Assembly: GCA_021818265.1 (NCBI GenBank)
Contig: JAKAEP010000003.1
Location: forward strand, 50,335-114,334
DNA length: 64,000 nucleotides
Direction: 5' to 3'
Source: Actinomycetes bacterium
GTDB taxonomy: Bacteria > Actinomycetota > Acidimicrobiia > Acidimicrobiales > RAAP-2
The notes under the pieces are model-generated. The model made no database searches. It worked only from the letters and a program-made list of their open reading frames with translations, and had not been told where the DNA came from. Positions 1-8,457 of this stretch are shown piece after piece. The stretch's first letter is position 1, and each line of letters begins with the position of its first letter. Position numbers and translations under genes: made by a program.

Positions 1-668
1 CCGCGGGGCACTGCCTCGGGGTCATCGGGCCCAACGGGGCGGGTAAGTCGACCCTGCTCAACCTCCTGAGCGGGATCCTGCGCCCGAGCGCCGGCACGGT
101 CGAGGTCGCGGGGCGCGACGTCACCGCCCTCGACGCGGTCGCCCGGGCCCGTCTGGGCCTCGGGCGCACCTTCCAGACCTCGAGCCTCTTCGCCACGCTC
201 AGCGTGCTCGAGAACGCGCGCCTCGCCGCGGAGGCCCGCCGGGGCGGCAGCCGCCGGTTCTGGCACCGGCCCCGTTCGACCGACGAGGCCACGCGAGTCG
301 CGCACGACGCGCTAGGGGCCGTCGGCCTCGAGCCCCTCGCCTGGCGGCCGGCGGGCGCGCTCTCCCACGGGGACAAGCGCAAGCTCGAGCTCGCGATCCT
401 CATCGCCTCCGACGCCCGCACGCTCCTGCTCGACGAGCCGATGGCCGGGGTGAACACCGAGGACGTCGAGCCCCTGACCGCGCTGATCGCCGGCCTGGTG
501 CGCGAGGGCCGCACGGTCGTGCTGATCGAGCACCACATGTCGGTCGTCGTCGGCCTGGCCGAGTCGATCGCCGTGCTCGACTCGGGCCGGCTCCTCGCTC
601 ACGGCACGCCCGAGGAGGTCATCGCCAACGACGAGGTCCAGCGGGCCTACCTGGGACAGCCCCTATGA
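1..668 (+). CDS. livG: Branched-chain-type ABC transporter ATP-binding protein LivG (5' end outside window)
   Basis: The reading frame is already open at base 3 and reaches the TGA at 666-668; the start lies left of the window. The first visible residues include the Walker A motif GPNGAGKST (about bases 33-59). A Walker B-like LLLDEPMAGVN follows, then an H-loop region (LIEHHMSVV) and the typical LivG C-terminal tail (RAYLGQPL). The signature loop reads LSHGDKRKLELA, the LivG variant of LSGGQ. LivG is one of two cytoplasmic ATPases that power HAAT-family importers of branched-chain amino acids or aromatic acids. It overlaps livF by four bases (ATGA), so livG-F-H-M form one transcription unit. 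Because an aromatic-acid operon lies close downstream, an aromatic or amino-acid substrate is likely, but nothing in the sequence fixes it. Confidence 0.93.
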   Translation, partial: AGHCLGVIGPNGAGKSTLLNLLSGILRPSAGTVEVAGRDVTALDAVARARLGLGRTFQTSSLFATLSVLENARLAAEARRGGSRRFWHRPRSTDEATRVAHDALGAVGLEPLAWRPAGALSHGDKRKLELAILIASDARTLLLDEPMAGVNTEDVEPLTALIAGLVREGRTVVLIEHHMSVVVGLAESIAVLDSGRLLAHGTPEEVIANDEVQRAYLGQPL

Positions 669-1363
669 CCTACGCGGTCGAGCTCGAGGACGTCCACGTG
701 AGCCTCGGGGGCTCCCACGTGCTCCAGGGCGTCTCCTTCCGCGTCCCCACCGGCGGGGTCACGGCCCTCCTCGGGCGCAACGGTGTCGGCAAGACCACGA
801 CGCTGCGCGCGGTTATGGGCCTCGCGCCCCACACGGGCACCGTGCGCGTTCTCGGCCACGACACCGGGGGCCTCGCCGTCCACCGGGTCGCCCGTCTGGG
901 GGTCGGATACGTGCCCGAGGACCGCGACGTCTTCGTCGGCCTCACCGTCGCCGAGAACCTCCGCCTGGCCGAGCGCGTCGAGGCGCCGGCCTACGACGAC
1001 GCGTTCGCCCTCTTCCCCGACCTCGCGGCCCGGCTCCGCCAGCGGGCCGGCTCGCTCTCGGGGGGCCAGCAGCAGATGCTGGCCATCGCGCGGGTCCTGC
1101 TCAACCGGTGGCCCCTGCTCGTCGTCGACGAGCCCTCGAAGGGCCTCGCCCCGAAGCTCGTCGGCGAGGTCGCCGACGCGCTCGCGCGCGTCGCCACCAC
1201 CTCGACCGTGCTGCTCGTCGAGCAGAACCTCGCGGTCGTGCGCCGCCTCGCCGAGCGCGTGGTCGTGCTCGACCACGGCCGGGTCGTCCATGAAGGGCCG
1301 GTCGCCGACCTCGACGACGCCGACCTCGCCCGCCAGCTGCTCGGGGTCGCGGCGGCGCAATGA
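665..1363 (+). CDS. livF: Branched-chain-type ABC transporter ATP-binding protein LivF
   Basis: This 232-residue protein is the second ATPase of the importer. Walker A reads GRNGVGKTT near residues 37-45, the ABC signature is LSGGQQQML, and Walker B is LLVVDEPSKGLAP, the wording typical of LivF. The length is normal for the family (about 230-240). The ATG overlaps the livG stop, and its own TGA overlaps the start of livH, so translation is probably coupled through the unit. LivF pairs with LivG at the cytoplasmic face of LivH/LivM. The substrate-binding protein of this system is not in the window and may lie left of base 1. Confidence 0.94.
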   Translation: MTYAVELEDVHVSLGGSHVLQGVSFRVPTGGVTALLGRNGVGKTTTLRAVMGLAPHTGTVRVLGHDTGGLAVHRVARLGVGYVPEDRDVFVGLTVAENLRLAERVEAPAYDDAFALFPDLAARLRQRAGSLSGGQQQMLAIARVLLNRWPLLVVDEPSKGLAPKLVGEVADALARVATTSTVLLVEQNLAVVRRLAERVVVLDHGRVVHEGPVADLDDADLARQLLGVAAAQ

Positions 1364-2265
1364 CGACCTTCCTCTCGCTCACCTTCGCCGGGCTCGCCCT
1401 GGGCGCGGTGTACTTCCTCGCCGCCTCGGGGCTCTCTTTGATCTACGGGCTGATGGACATCCTCAACTTCGCCCACGGGATGTTCATGACCCTCGGCGCC
1501 TACGCCGGCTGGGACCTCGCGACCCACCTGCCCGCGAGCACGCCCTCGGCCCTCACCTTCGCCCTCGAGGTCGTCGCCGCGGTCGCCGGTGGCGCGGTCG
1601 CGGCGCTCCTCACCGAGGTCGTATTCATCCGCCCCCTCTACGGCAAGCCCCTCAGCCAGGTCCTGGTCACGATCGGGCTCGACCTGGCCGTCGTCGCCCT
1701 CCTGCTCGGCGGCTTCGGGGCCAACTCCCTCTCGTTGCCGGTCCCCCTCTGGTTCCTCGAGGCCAGCCACGTTGGTGCGGTCCTGCTGCCCAACGCCGAC
1801 TTCGTCGCGCTGGTCGCGGGCGTTCTCGTGCTGGTCGTGCTCGAGTGGTTCCTGCGGCGAACCCGCTTCGGCATCGTCATCCGGGCTGGCGTGGAGAACC
1901 GCGAGATGGTGAGCGCCCTGGGCGTCGACGTCGGTCGGGCCTTCACGCTCGTCTTCGTCATCGGCGGGGCGATGGCCGGACTCGCCGGGCTGCTCTACAC
2001 CGCCGTCTTCACCGGCGACCTGCTCTCGCCCCTCCAGGGGGACGGCCTCTTGATCTTCGCCTTCATCGTGGTGGTGATCGGCGGCCTCGGCTCGATCCGG
2101 GGGTCGGCGGTGGCCGCCGTCGTCGTCGGCCTGCTCCAGGACTACGCCAACTACTACGGCGGCCAGCACGCCGGCTTCTCCGAGATCGGCAACCTCTCCA
2201 CGGTCCTGCTGCTCGCCCTCGTGCTCGAGGTCCGCCCGCGCGGCCTCTTCGGGCGGGCGACGTGA
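1360..2265 (+). CDS. livH: Branched-chain-type ABC transporter permease LivH
   Basis: The 301-residue integral membrane protein shows the LivH hallmarks: an N-terminal stretch GLSLIYGLMDILNFAHG near residues 24-40, several long hydrophobic segments, and the late motif GGLGSIRGSAVAAVVVGLLQ. It ends with the common PRGLFGR tail. It forms the permease heterodimer with LivM and carries the substrate across the inner membrane. The start ATG overlaps the livF stop (ATGA) and its stop overlaps the GTG of livM. Family assignment is secure; the transported compound is not known. Confidence 0.93.
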   Translation: MTTFLSLTFAGLALGAVYFLAASGLSLIYGLMDILNFAHGMFMTLGAYAGWDLATHLPASTPSALTFALEVVAAVAGGAVAALLTEVVFIRPLYGKPLSQVLVTIGLDLAVVALLLGGFGANSLSLPVPLWFLEASHVGAVLLPNADFVALVAGVLVLVVLEWFLRRTRFGIVIRAGVENREMVSALGVDVGRAFTLVFVIGGAMAGLAGLLYTAVFTGDLLSPLQGDGLLIFAFIVVVIGGLGSIRGSAVAAVVVGLLQDYANYYGGQHAGFSEIGNLSTVLLLALVLEVRPRGLFGRAT

Positions 2266-3392
2266 GGGTCCCGCGCCTCGGGCTCGCCGTGGGCGTGGCG
2301 CTCGTGGTCCTGGCCGCCCTCGTCCCCTACCTCGGCCTGCACGTCCCGGCGGTGCTGCCGGGGACCGAGGACGTGCTCAACTCGGCCGGCAACCTCTCGA
2401 TCCTCGCGGTCTGCTTCGTCTTCGGCGCGGTCGCCCTGGGCTACGACGTCCTGTTCGGCTACACGGGGCTGCTCTCGCTCGGGGTGGTGCTGCACTTCGC
2501 CGCGGGCGTCTACGTCTTCGACATCGCCCTCACCGACTGGCACTGGTCGCTCGGGGCGGCCCTCGCGGTGACCCTGGCCGCCGGCCTCGGGCTGGCCCTG
2601 GTGGTGGGCGCGGTCAGCCTGCGGGTCACCGGCATCGCCTTCACCATGGTCACCCTGGCCTTCGCCCAGGCCTTCTACTTCTTGATCCAGGACAACCCCC
2701 ACGGGCTCACCGGCGGCCAGGACGGGCTCGCCCTCTCCACCACCCGGCTCCCGTCGGTCCTCTCGGGGGCCGTCTCGAACACCCGCTCCCTCTACTGGCT
2801 GGCCCTCGCCTTCCTCGTCGTCGCCGGGGCCGTCGTGTGGGTCTTCATCGAGTCCTCCGTCGGCCACGTGCTCGTCGCGGTGCGCGACAACGAGGCCCGC
2901 GCCGAGGTGCTCGGGGTGCGACCCTTCGGCTTCAAGCTCGCCGCCTACACGCTCTCGTCCCTCGTGGCGACGGGGGCCGGGGTCGTCTACCTGCTCCTCA
3001 TCGGCACGGCCGTCCCCGACGCGGTGGCGACCACCACCTTGACCCTGTCGATCGTGGTGATGGTGATGCTCGGGGGCGCGGCCTCGCGCGGGGGCGCCGT
3101 CACCGGCGGCATCCTCTACTGGTACCTCGAGTCCCTCCTCGTCAAGGTCTCGGGCCAGCCCTCCTTCGCCGGCCTGCCGGCCGTGGTGCGCGTCCCGCTC
3201 TCCCAGCCCCAGTTCCTGCTCGGGGCGGTCTTCATCCTCTTCGTGTTCTTCGTCCCCGGCGGGCTCGCCGGGGCGGTCGCCCGGCTGCGCGCCCGACGCG
3301 CCGGCGGGCTCCCCGGTCCTAGCCAGCCGGTGACGGCGCACTCGGTCCTCGCCCGGCTCGTCCCCTCGAGAAGCGACAAGGAGGCATCGTGA
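2262..3392 (+). CDS. livM: Branched-chain-type ABC transporter permease LivM
   Basis: I start this 376-residue protein at GTG 2262, which overlaps the livH stop as GTGA. The frame stays open much further upstream, but that part is antisense-like and out of phase with real genes. Features are LivM-like: LGYDVLFGYTGLLSLG in the N-terminal third, VAVRDNEARAEVLGV in the cytoplasmic loop, and FVPGGLAG near the end. Multiple membrane segments are evident. It is the second permease subunit. Compared with many LivM proteins it has a longer, polar C-terminal tail of about 40 residues. Its TGA overlaps the GTG of the following dehydrogenase, placing that enzyme in the same operon. Confidence 0.92.
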   Translation: MRVPRLGLAVGVALVVLAALVPYLGLHVPAVLPGTEDVLNSAGNLSILAVCFVFGAVALGYDVLFGYTGLLSLGVVLHFAAGVYVFDIALTDWHWSLGAALAVTLAAGLGLALVVGAVSLRVTGIAFTMVTLAFAQAFYFLIQDNPHGLTGGQDGLALSTTRLPSVLSGAVSNTRSLYWLALAFLVVAGAVVWVFIESSVGHVLVAVRDNEARAEVLGVRPFGFKLAAYTLSSLVATGAGVVYLLLIGTAVPDAVATTTLTLSIVVMVMLGGAASRGGAVTGGILYWYLESLLVKVSGQPSFAGLPAVVRVPLSQPQFLLGAVFILFVFFVPGGLAGAVARLRARRAGGLPGPSQPVTAHSVLARLVPSRSDKEAS

Positions 3393-4174
3393 CCCTCACC
3401 GGCCGACACGCGCTCGTGACCGGCTCGACCAGCGGGATCGGCTGGGGCGTCGCGAGGGCCCTGGCCCACGCCGGGGCCGACGTGATGCTGAACGGCTTCG
3501 GCGACCCCGGGGAGATCGACGGGCGCCGTCGCGCGCTCGCCGAGGAGTTCGGGGTCGCCGTCGCCTACGACCCGGCCGACCTCTCGAGCGCCGAGGGCGT
3601 GGCCGGCCTCGTCGAGCGCACCCAATCGGCCTTCGGCTCGCTCGACGTGCTCGTGAACAACGCCGGCATCCAGCACGTGGCGCCCCTCGAGGAGTTCCCC
3701 GTCGAGCGCTGGGACGCGGTGATCGCCCTCAACCTGTCGGCGGTCTTCCACGGGATGCGCTGTGCGATCCCCCAGATGCGCGAGCGCGGCTGGGGACGCA
3801 TCGTCAACATCGCCTCGGCCCACGGGCTGGTGGCGAGCACCCAGAAGGTCGCCTACGTCGCCGCCAAGCACGGTGTCCTCGGTGCCACCAAGGTCGCCGC
3901 GCTCGAGCTCGCCAACACCGGGGTCACGGTGAACGCCGTCTGCCCGGGCTGGGTCCTCACCCCCCTCGTCGAGCGCCAGATCGCCGACCGCGCGGCGGCG
4001 AACGGCACCTCGGTGGCCGAGGAGTCGGTCGCCCTGCTCTCCGAGAAGCAGCCGATGCACCTCTTCACCACGCCCGAGCAGATCGGCGACCTGGTCGTCT
4101 TCCTGTGCTCGGACGCCGCGGCGACCATGACCGGCGCGCCCGTGTCGATCGACGGGGGCTGGACCGCCCAGTGA
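3389..4174 (+). CDS. bdhA: SDR-family dehydrogenase, probable D-3-hydroxybutyrate dehydrogenase
   Basis: This 261-residue short-chain dehydrogenase has the cofactor loop TGSTSGIG (residues 11-18), NNAG at 90-93, the active-site YVAAK (Tyr156, Lys160) and the PGWVLTPLVE segment. The stretch LLSEKQPMHLF is typical of bacterial D-3-hydroxybutyrate dehydrogenases, which convert 3-hydroxybutyrate to acetoacetate with NAD. It starts at GTG 3389, behind an AAGGAGG Shine-Dalgarno at 3378-3384. It overlaps the livM stop by four bases, so it is the last gene of the transporter operon. A related SDR acting on another hydroxy-acyl substrate cannot be excluded. An acetoacetate-decarboxylase-like gene 5 kb away could act on the product. 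Confidence 0.8.
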   Translation: MTLTGRHALVTGSTSGIGWGVARALAHAGADVMLNGFGDPGEIDGRRRALAEEFGVAVAYDPADLSSAEGVAGLVERTQSAFGSLDVLVNNAGIQHVAPLEEFPVERWDAVIALNLSAVFHGMRCAIPQMRERGWGRIVNIASAHGLVASTQKVAYVAAKHGVLGATKVAALELANTGVTVNAVCPGWVLTPLVERQIADRAAANGTSVAEESVALLSEKQPMHLFTTPEQIGDLVVFLCSDAAATMTGAPVSIDGGWTAQ

Positions 4175-4205
4175 TCGCCCGACGCCGCGCCCGCGCCGAG
4201 CGCGG

Positions 4206-4715
4206 TCAGCCCCGGCGCCAGAGCTCGTAGCCGTCAGCCTCGCCCACCGTCACGAACCCGAGCCGAGCGAGCACCCGGGCCGAGGCCCGGTTGTCGGGGT
4301 CCGTGCGCGCGGTGAGCGCGCTTACGCCCACTTGCGCCTCGGCCCACGCGCAGAGCCTCCCCACGGCCTCGGTGGCGTAGCCCCGCCCGCGCCAGTCGGG
4401 CGCGAGGGCGTAGCCGATCTCGAGCGTGCCCGCCGGGTCGGGCGGTCCGTGGAAGCCGACGTCGCCGATCAGGGTGCGCGCGGACTCCTCGATCACGACC
4501 CACACGCCAAAGCGCGGGTCGGCCTCGAGACCGGGGATCCCCTCGGCGAACCTCTGGCGCACGGGGGGCGCGGGCCACTCGGGGGCACTCGCGAGCCCGA
4601 GCCGCTCCGCCAGAGCCGCGGGGTCGCGACCGAGGGCCGATATCTCGTCGCGTGTCAGGGCCCGGAGAGAGACCCGCTCGGCCGAGAGCTCCGACGGGTG
4701 CCCTGCCACCGTCAC
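4206..4715 (-). CDS. GNAT-family N-acetyltransferase (RimJ/RimL type)
   Basis: This is a single-domain acetyltransferase of 169 residues. The N-terminal ERVSLRALTRDEI is the usual first strand of RimJ/RimL-like proteins. The acetyl-CoA site is visible as ALAPDWRGRGYATEAVGRL, and DPDNRASARVLARLGF is the common late helix. Such enzymes acetylate ribosomal protein N-termini or small molecules; the target cannot be told. The GTG start at 4715 directly abuts the TAG stop of the upstream ligase with no gap and no obvious Shine-Dalgarno, so it is probably co-transcribed and translated by reinitiation. Confidence 0.85.
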   Translation of the reverse strand: MTVAGHPSELSAERVSLRALTRDEISALGRDPAALAERLGLASAPEWPAPPVRQRFAEGIPGLEADPRFGVWVVIEESARTLIGDVGFHGPPDPAGTLEIGYALAPDWRGRGYATEAVGRLCAWAEAQVGVSALTARTDPDNRASARVLARLGFVTVGEADGYELWRRG

Positions 4716-6005
4716 CTACAGGAAGGGGAGGTACTCGCGCAGCTCCCAGTCGGTCGTCGCCGCGCAGTAGCGCTCCCACTCCGAGCGCTTCACCGCGAGG
4801 TGCTGGGCCACGAGCTCCGCGCCCACCGCCTCGACCAGGTCGGCGTCGGCCTCGAGCTCGTTGAGCGCGTCGTGGAGCGAGTGGGGCACCCCCACCGTCG
4901 CCTCGATGGTGTCGAGGCCGTTGCCCGCCTCGGGCGGCCCGGGGTCGACACCTTGGAGGACGCCCAGTCGCGCCGCCTGCAAGACGGCGGCGATCGCCGT
5001 GTGCACGACGGCGGCCCCGTCACTCAGGCGGTGCTCGAGGCGGGTGCCCTCGCCCCTCGCCCCGGGGACCCGGATCGTCGCACCGCGGTGGTCGTAGCCC
5101 CAGTTGGCCCAGAAGCCCGAGAGCGACGCGGGCCGCAGCCGCTTGTAGGCGTTCACCGTGGGGGCGCACAGCCCGGCGAGAGCGCGGTGGTGCTCGAGCA
5201 GGCCACCGATCGCGTGGTGCGCACGCGTCGAGAGCCCGTCGGCGGACGCCGCGTCGGCGAAGGCGTTGTGGCCCTCGTCGTCGCGCAGCGAGAAGTTCAC
5301 GTGCAGCCCCGACCCGCCGCGGTCGCTCAGCGGCTTGCCCATGAAGGTGAGCAGCAACCCGAAGCGGTGGGCCACCTCGCGGGCGAGCACCTTGAACAAG
5401 AAGGCGTCGTCGGCGGCGCGCAGGGCGTCGCTGTAGCGCAGGGTGAACTCGAACTGGGGCGAGTCGTACTCGGAGTTGACCGACTCGAGCGGCAGCCCCG
5501 CCTCGGCGCAGGCCGACCAGATGGCGTCGATGAGCCCGTCGGGGTCGACCGCCGGCCCGGTGCCGTAGACGTAGGCCCCCGGCGTGTCACGGGGCCGCCA
5601 CCCCCCCTGGCCGTCGGGGGCGAAGACGAACGCCTCGAACTCGATGCCGACGTAGGGCGCCAGACCTATCGCGCGCCAGTCCCCGACCGCCTTGGTGAGG
5701 GCGGCCCGGGGCGACACGGCGAGCGGGGCGCCGTCGCGCGTGAGCTGGGCCACCACCACGCGGGTCCGCGGCTCCCACGACGGGCGCAGGTCGGCCTCGT
5801 CGAAGGCGGCCTCGAAGTCCGGGAGTCCCTCGTTCCATCCGCTCCCGGGGGTGTAGGGGGTCATCGTCCGGTCGTAGGCGAGGGCCCAGGTGCCCGTGCA
5901 GTGACGGGCCCCCTCCGCGACCATGTCCGCGGGGATGTACTTGCCCCGCGCGAGGCCGAGGTGGTCGGGCCACAGGACCCGCACGCGATCGAAGTCTGCC
6001 GCCAT
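4716..6005 (-). CDS. Glutamine-synthetase-like ligase (gamma-glutamyl amine ligase type)
   Basis: The 429-residue protein belongs to the glutamine synthetase family but lacks the NLYDLPPEE-type adenylylation site. Recognisable parts are GIEFEAFVF (metal-binding Glu), SEYDSPQFEFTL, GSGLHVNFSL, NAYKRL, and RGATIRVP followed by EHRLSDG. Proteins of this shape include GlnA3/PuuA-like enzymes that gamma-glutamylate polyamines or aromatic amines. I chose ATG 6005 because GAGGAGG lies just upstream; the open frame extends to 6086, but that part overlaps the divergent promoter region. It is transcribed away from the homoprotocatechuate operon, suggesting a shared control region. A role with an aromatic amine is inference only. 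Confidence 0.82.
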   Translation of the reverse strand: MAADFDRVRVLWPDHLGLARGKYIPADMVAEGARHCTGTWALAYDRTMTPYTPGSGWNEGLPDFEAAFDEADLRPSWEPRTRVVVAQLTRDGAPLAVSPRAALTKAVGDWRAIGLAPYVGIEFEAFVFAPDGQGGWRPRDTPGAYVYGTGPAVDPDGLIDAIWSACAEAGLPLESVNSEYDSPQFEFTLRYSDALRAADDAFLFKVLAREVAHRFGLLLTFMGKPLSDRGGSGLHVNFSLRDDEGHNAFADAASADGLSTRAHHAIGGLLEHHRALAGLCAPTVNAYKRLRPASLSGFWANWGYDHRGATIRVPGARGEGTRLEHRLSDGAAVVHTAIAAVLQAARLGVLQGVDPGPPEAGNGLDTIEATVGVPHSLHDALNELEADADLVEAVGAELVAQHLAVKRSEWERYCAATTDWELREYLPFL

Positions 6006-6103
6006 CACGCCTCCTCGAGGGACGGGGCGAACGTAGCACGCCGTTACGGGCGCGGTTTGTAGTGTGGGGGAATCATTCGTACGCAAACGACCTCGGAGGG
6101 CCG

Positions 6104-6997
6104 GTGGAGTTCCGACGCATCCTGCTGGAGGGCAACGCGGTCGAGGTGATCTGCGAGGGCGCGACCCTCGTGGCGGCCGACGGGCGCCGCGTCGAGGCCG
6201 CGACCGCCGTGCACCTGCCCCCGGTGACGCCGACGAAGATCCTGTGCTGCCACCTCAACCACGTGTCGCGCGTGCGCGAGTTCGGGGTCGGCCTGCCTCC
6301 GGCGCCCACCTGGTTCCAGAAGCCCGTCTCGGCGCTCAACGCCCACGGGGGGGCGGTCGTGCGGCCCGCGAACTGCCACTACCTCAACTACGAGGGCGAG
6401 GTGGCGATCGTCATCGGCCGGACCGCGCGCAACATCGCCCTGGCCGACGCCGCCCACTACATCTACGGCTACACGGTCGCCAACGACTTCGGCCTGCACG
6501 ACTTCCGCGACACCGACGCCGGTTCCATGCTGCGGGTCAAGGGCGCCGACACCCTCTGTCCGATCGGGCCGGGCGTCGTCACCGACTGGTCGTTCGCGGG
6601 CAAGGCCCTGCGCACCGCCGTGAACGGTGAGGTCCGCCAGGACGGCTCGACCGACGAGATGGCCTGGGACATGCACTACCTGGTGACCGACCTCGCCCGG
6701 CTGATCACGCTTGTGCCGGGCGACGTCATCTTGACCGGCACGCCGGCTCGCTCGCGGCCCGTCGCGCCCGGGGACGTGGTCACCGTCGAGGTCGAGGGCC
6801 TGGGCGCCCTCACCAACCACGTCGTGGCCGGCCCCGAGCCCGTGAGCGACGAGGTCGGCGCCCAGCCGACCGCCACCGAGGAGGTGCTCTCCACCGCGCT
6901 CGGCGGCGACTGGCCCCTGCGCGGACAGCGCCGTCCCGTCGCGACGGACCGCTCCCAGCTCCCCTACCCCCGCGTGCGACCCCGGTTCGAGGCGTGA
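6104..6997 (+). CDS. hpaG: Fumarylacetoacetate-hydrolase-family isomerase/decarboxylase of homoprotocatechuate degradation (HpaG/HpcE-like)
   Basis: About 297 residues of FAH family. The metal-binding region is visible as NYEGEVAIVIGRTARN, followed by GYTVANDFGLHDF and VPGDVILTGTP. In E. coli HpcE two such domains are fused, and the protein isomerises and decarboxylates 5-oxopent-3-ene-1,2,5-tricarboxylate. Here only one domain is present, with a C-terminal extension of roughly 50 residues. I prefer GTG 6104, preceded by CGGAGGG at 6094-6100; an upstream in-frame GTG at 6062 has no ribosome site. The TGA overlaps hpaE. Neighbouring genes fix the pathway better than the protein itself. Confidence 0.8.
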   Translation: MEFRRILLEGNAVEVICEGATLVAADGRRVEAATAVHLPPVTPTKILCCHLNHVSRVREFGVGLPPAPTWFQKPVSALNAHGGAVVRPANCHYLNYEGEVAIVIGRTARNIALADAAHYIYGYTVANDFGLHDFRDTDAGSMLRVKGADTLCPIGPGVVTDWSFAGKALRTAVNGEVRQDGSTDEMAWDMHYLVTDLARLITLVPGDVILTGTPARSRPVAPGDVVTVEVEGLGALTNHVVAGPEPVSDEVGAQPTATEEVLSTALGGDWPLRGQRRPVATDRSQLPYPRVRPRFEA

Positions 6998-8457
6998 GCG
7001 CCCGGGCTGACGTCGCGGGCGTCCCGGTCGCCACGGGCCACTTCATCGCCAACGAGCGCGTCGACTCGGCCGCCACCTTCACCGACCGCAGCCCCCTCGA
7101 CTGGTCGCTCGCCCTCGCCGAGGTGTCGCGCGGGTCGGCCGCCGACGCGTCGGCGGCCGTCGGCGCCGCGGCCGACGCGTTCCCCGCCTGGGCCGCCCTC
7201 GCACCGGCCGAACGCGGCGCCTACCTTCACCGCCTGGCCGACCTGATCGACGCGAACGTCGAGCGCCTCGCCCGGGTCGAGTGCCTCGACATGGCCATGC
7301 TCGAAGAGAGCCTCCGGCTGCGGGTCATCGGACGCGGCGCGCGCAACTTTCGCGCCTACGCCGACCTGGCCGCCGGCTACGAGGGCCGTTCCTGGTCCTC
7401 CAACGGCACCGAGAACCACGTCCAGCGCATGCCCGCCGGTCCCACCGTCGTGATCACGCCCTGGAACGCCCCTTTCATGCTCTCGACCTGGAAGTGCGCG
7501 CCCGCCCTCGCGGCCGGCAACACCGTCATCTTGAAGCCGGCCGAGTGGTCGCCGCTGTCGTGCTCGCTGCTCATGGACCTCGTCGCCGAGGCGGGCCTCC
7601 CGCCCGGGGTGTTCAACCTGGTCCAGGGCATCGGCGAGGAGGTCGGCGCGGCTCTGGTGGCTGATCCAGGCGTCCGGCGGATCTCCTTCACCGGCTCGCC
7701 CGAGACGGGCCGTGCCATCGGGCTCGCCGCGGCGGCCAACCTCGTGCCCTTCACGGCCGAGCTCGGGGGCAAGGGCCCCTTCGTCGTCTTCGCCGACGCC
7801 GACCTCGACCTCGCGGTCGATCGGGCCGCCGTGATGTACGACGACGCGGGCCAGGTCTGCCTCGCCGGGACCCGGCTCCTCGTCGAGGCCCCGGTCTACG
7901 ACGAGTTCCGCGACCGGCTCGTCGAGCGGGCCCGGGCCCACGTGCTCGGCGACAGCCGCGACCCCGCCACCACCGTCTCGCCCCTCATCCACCCCGACCA
8001 CCTGGCCCGAGTCGAGGGCTTCGTCGAGCGGGCCCGGGCCGAGGGCCACCGGGTCCTCACGGGGGGCCGGCGCTGGCGTGACGACGGCCTGTGGTACGAG
8101 CCGACGGTGATCGAGCCCCTGGACAACGGCGCCGAGATCGTCCAGCGCGAGGTCTTCGGCCCGGTGCTCACCCTGCAGCGCTTCTCCGGCGAGGCCGAGG
8201 CCGTCGCCCTCGCCAACTCGACCCGCTACGGCCTCTCGGCCATGGTCTTCACCCAAGACCGCGCCCGGGCCGACCGGGTGGGGGCGCGCGTGAGGGCCGG
8301 GACGGTCTGGGTGAACTGCTTCTTGGTCCGTGACCTCACGGCGCCCTTCGGCGGCACCGGCATCTCGGGAATCGGGCGCGAGGGCGGCGACTACGCCCTC
8401 GACTTCTACAGCGACCTGAAGACCTACCAGGTGAAGGAGGGGACCACCCATGGGTGA
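6994..8457 (+). CDS. hpaE: 5-carboxymethyl-2-hydroxymuconate-semialdehyde dehydrogenase (HpaE-like aldehyde dehydrogenase)
   Basis: This 487-residue protein is a standard NAD(P)-dependent aldehyde dehydrogenase. It shows ITPWNAPFMLSTWK, the general-base Glu256 in ELGGKGPFVV, and the nucleophile Cys289 in GQVCLAGTR. HpaE oxidises the semialdehyde made by ring cleavage of homoprotocatechuate. The GTG start overlaps the upstream stop (GTGA), and the end overlaps hpaD by eight bases. Identity as HpaE rests on the flanking extradiol dioxygenase and FAH-family gene; the fold alone would allow other aldehydes. Confidence 0.88.
   Translation: MSARADVAGVPVATGHFIANERVDSAATFTDRSPLDWSLALAEVSRGSAADASAAVGAAADAFPAWAALAPAERGAYLHRLADLIDANVERLARVECLDMAMLEESLRLRVIGRGARNFRAYADLAAGYEGRSWSSNGTENHVQRMPAGPTVVITPWNAPFMLSTWKCAPALAAGNTVILKPAEWSPLSCSLLMDLVAEAGLPPGVFNLVQGIGEEVGAALVADPGVRRISFTGSPETGRAIGLAAAANLVPFTAELGGKGPFVVFADADLDLAVDRAAVMYDDAGQVCLAGTRLLVEAPVYDEFRDRLVERARAHVLGDSRDPATTVSPLIHPDHLARVEGFVERARAEGHRVLTGGRRWRDDGLWYEPTVIEPLDNGAEIVQREVFGPVLTLQRFSGEAEAVALANSTRYGLSAMVFTQDRARADRVGARVRAGTVWVNCFLVRDLTAPFGGTGISGIGREGGDYALDFYSDLKTYQVKEGTTHG

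Noticed and set aside
783-2261. Long plus-strand open frame upstream of livM in the same frame
   Set aside because: It runs across livF and livH in another frame with Arg/Pro/Ser-rich composition typical of high-GC shadow frames. Only the part from GTG 2262 has LivM features.
6062-6103. Earlier GTG start for the FAH-family gene
   Set aside because: The 14 extra residues do not resemble the family, no Shine-Dalgarno precedes them, and GTG 6104 has CGGAGGG at good distance.
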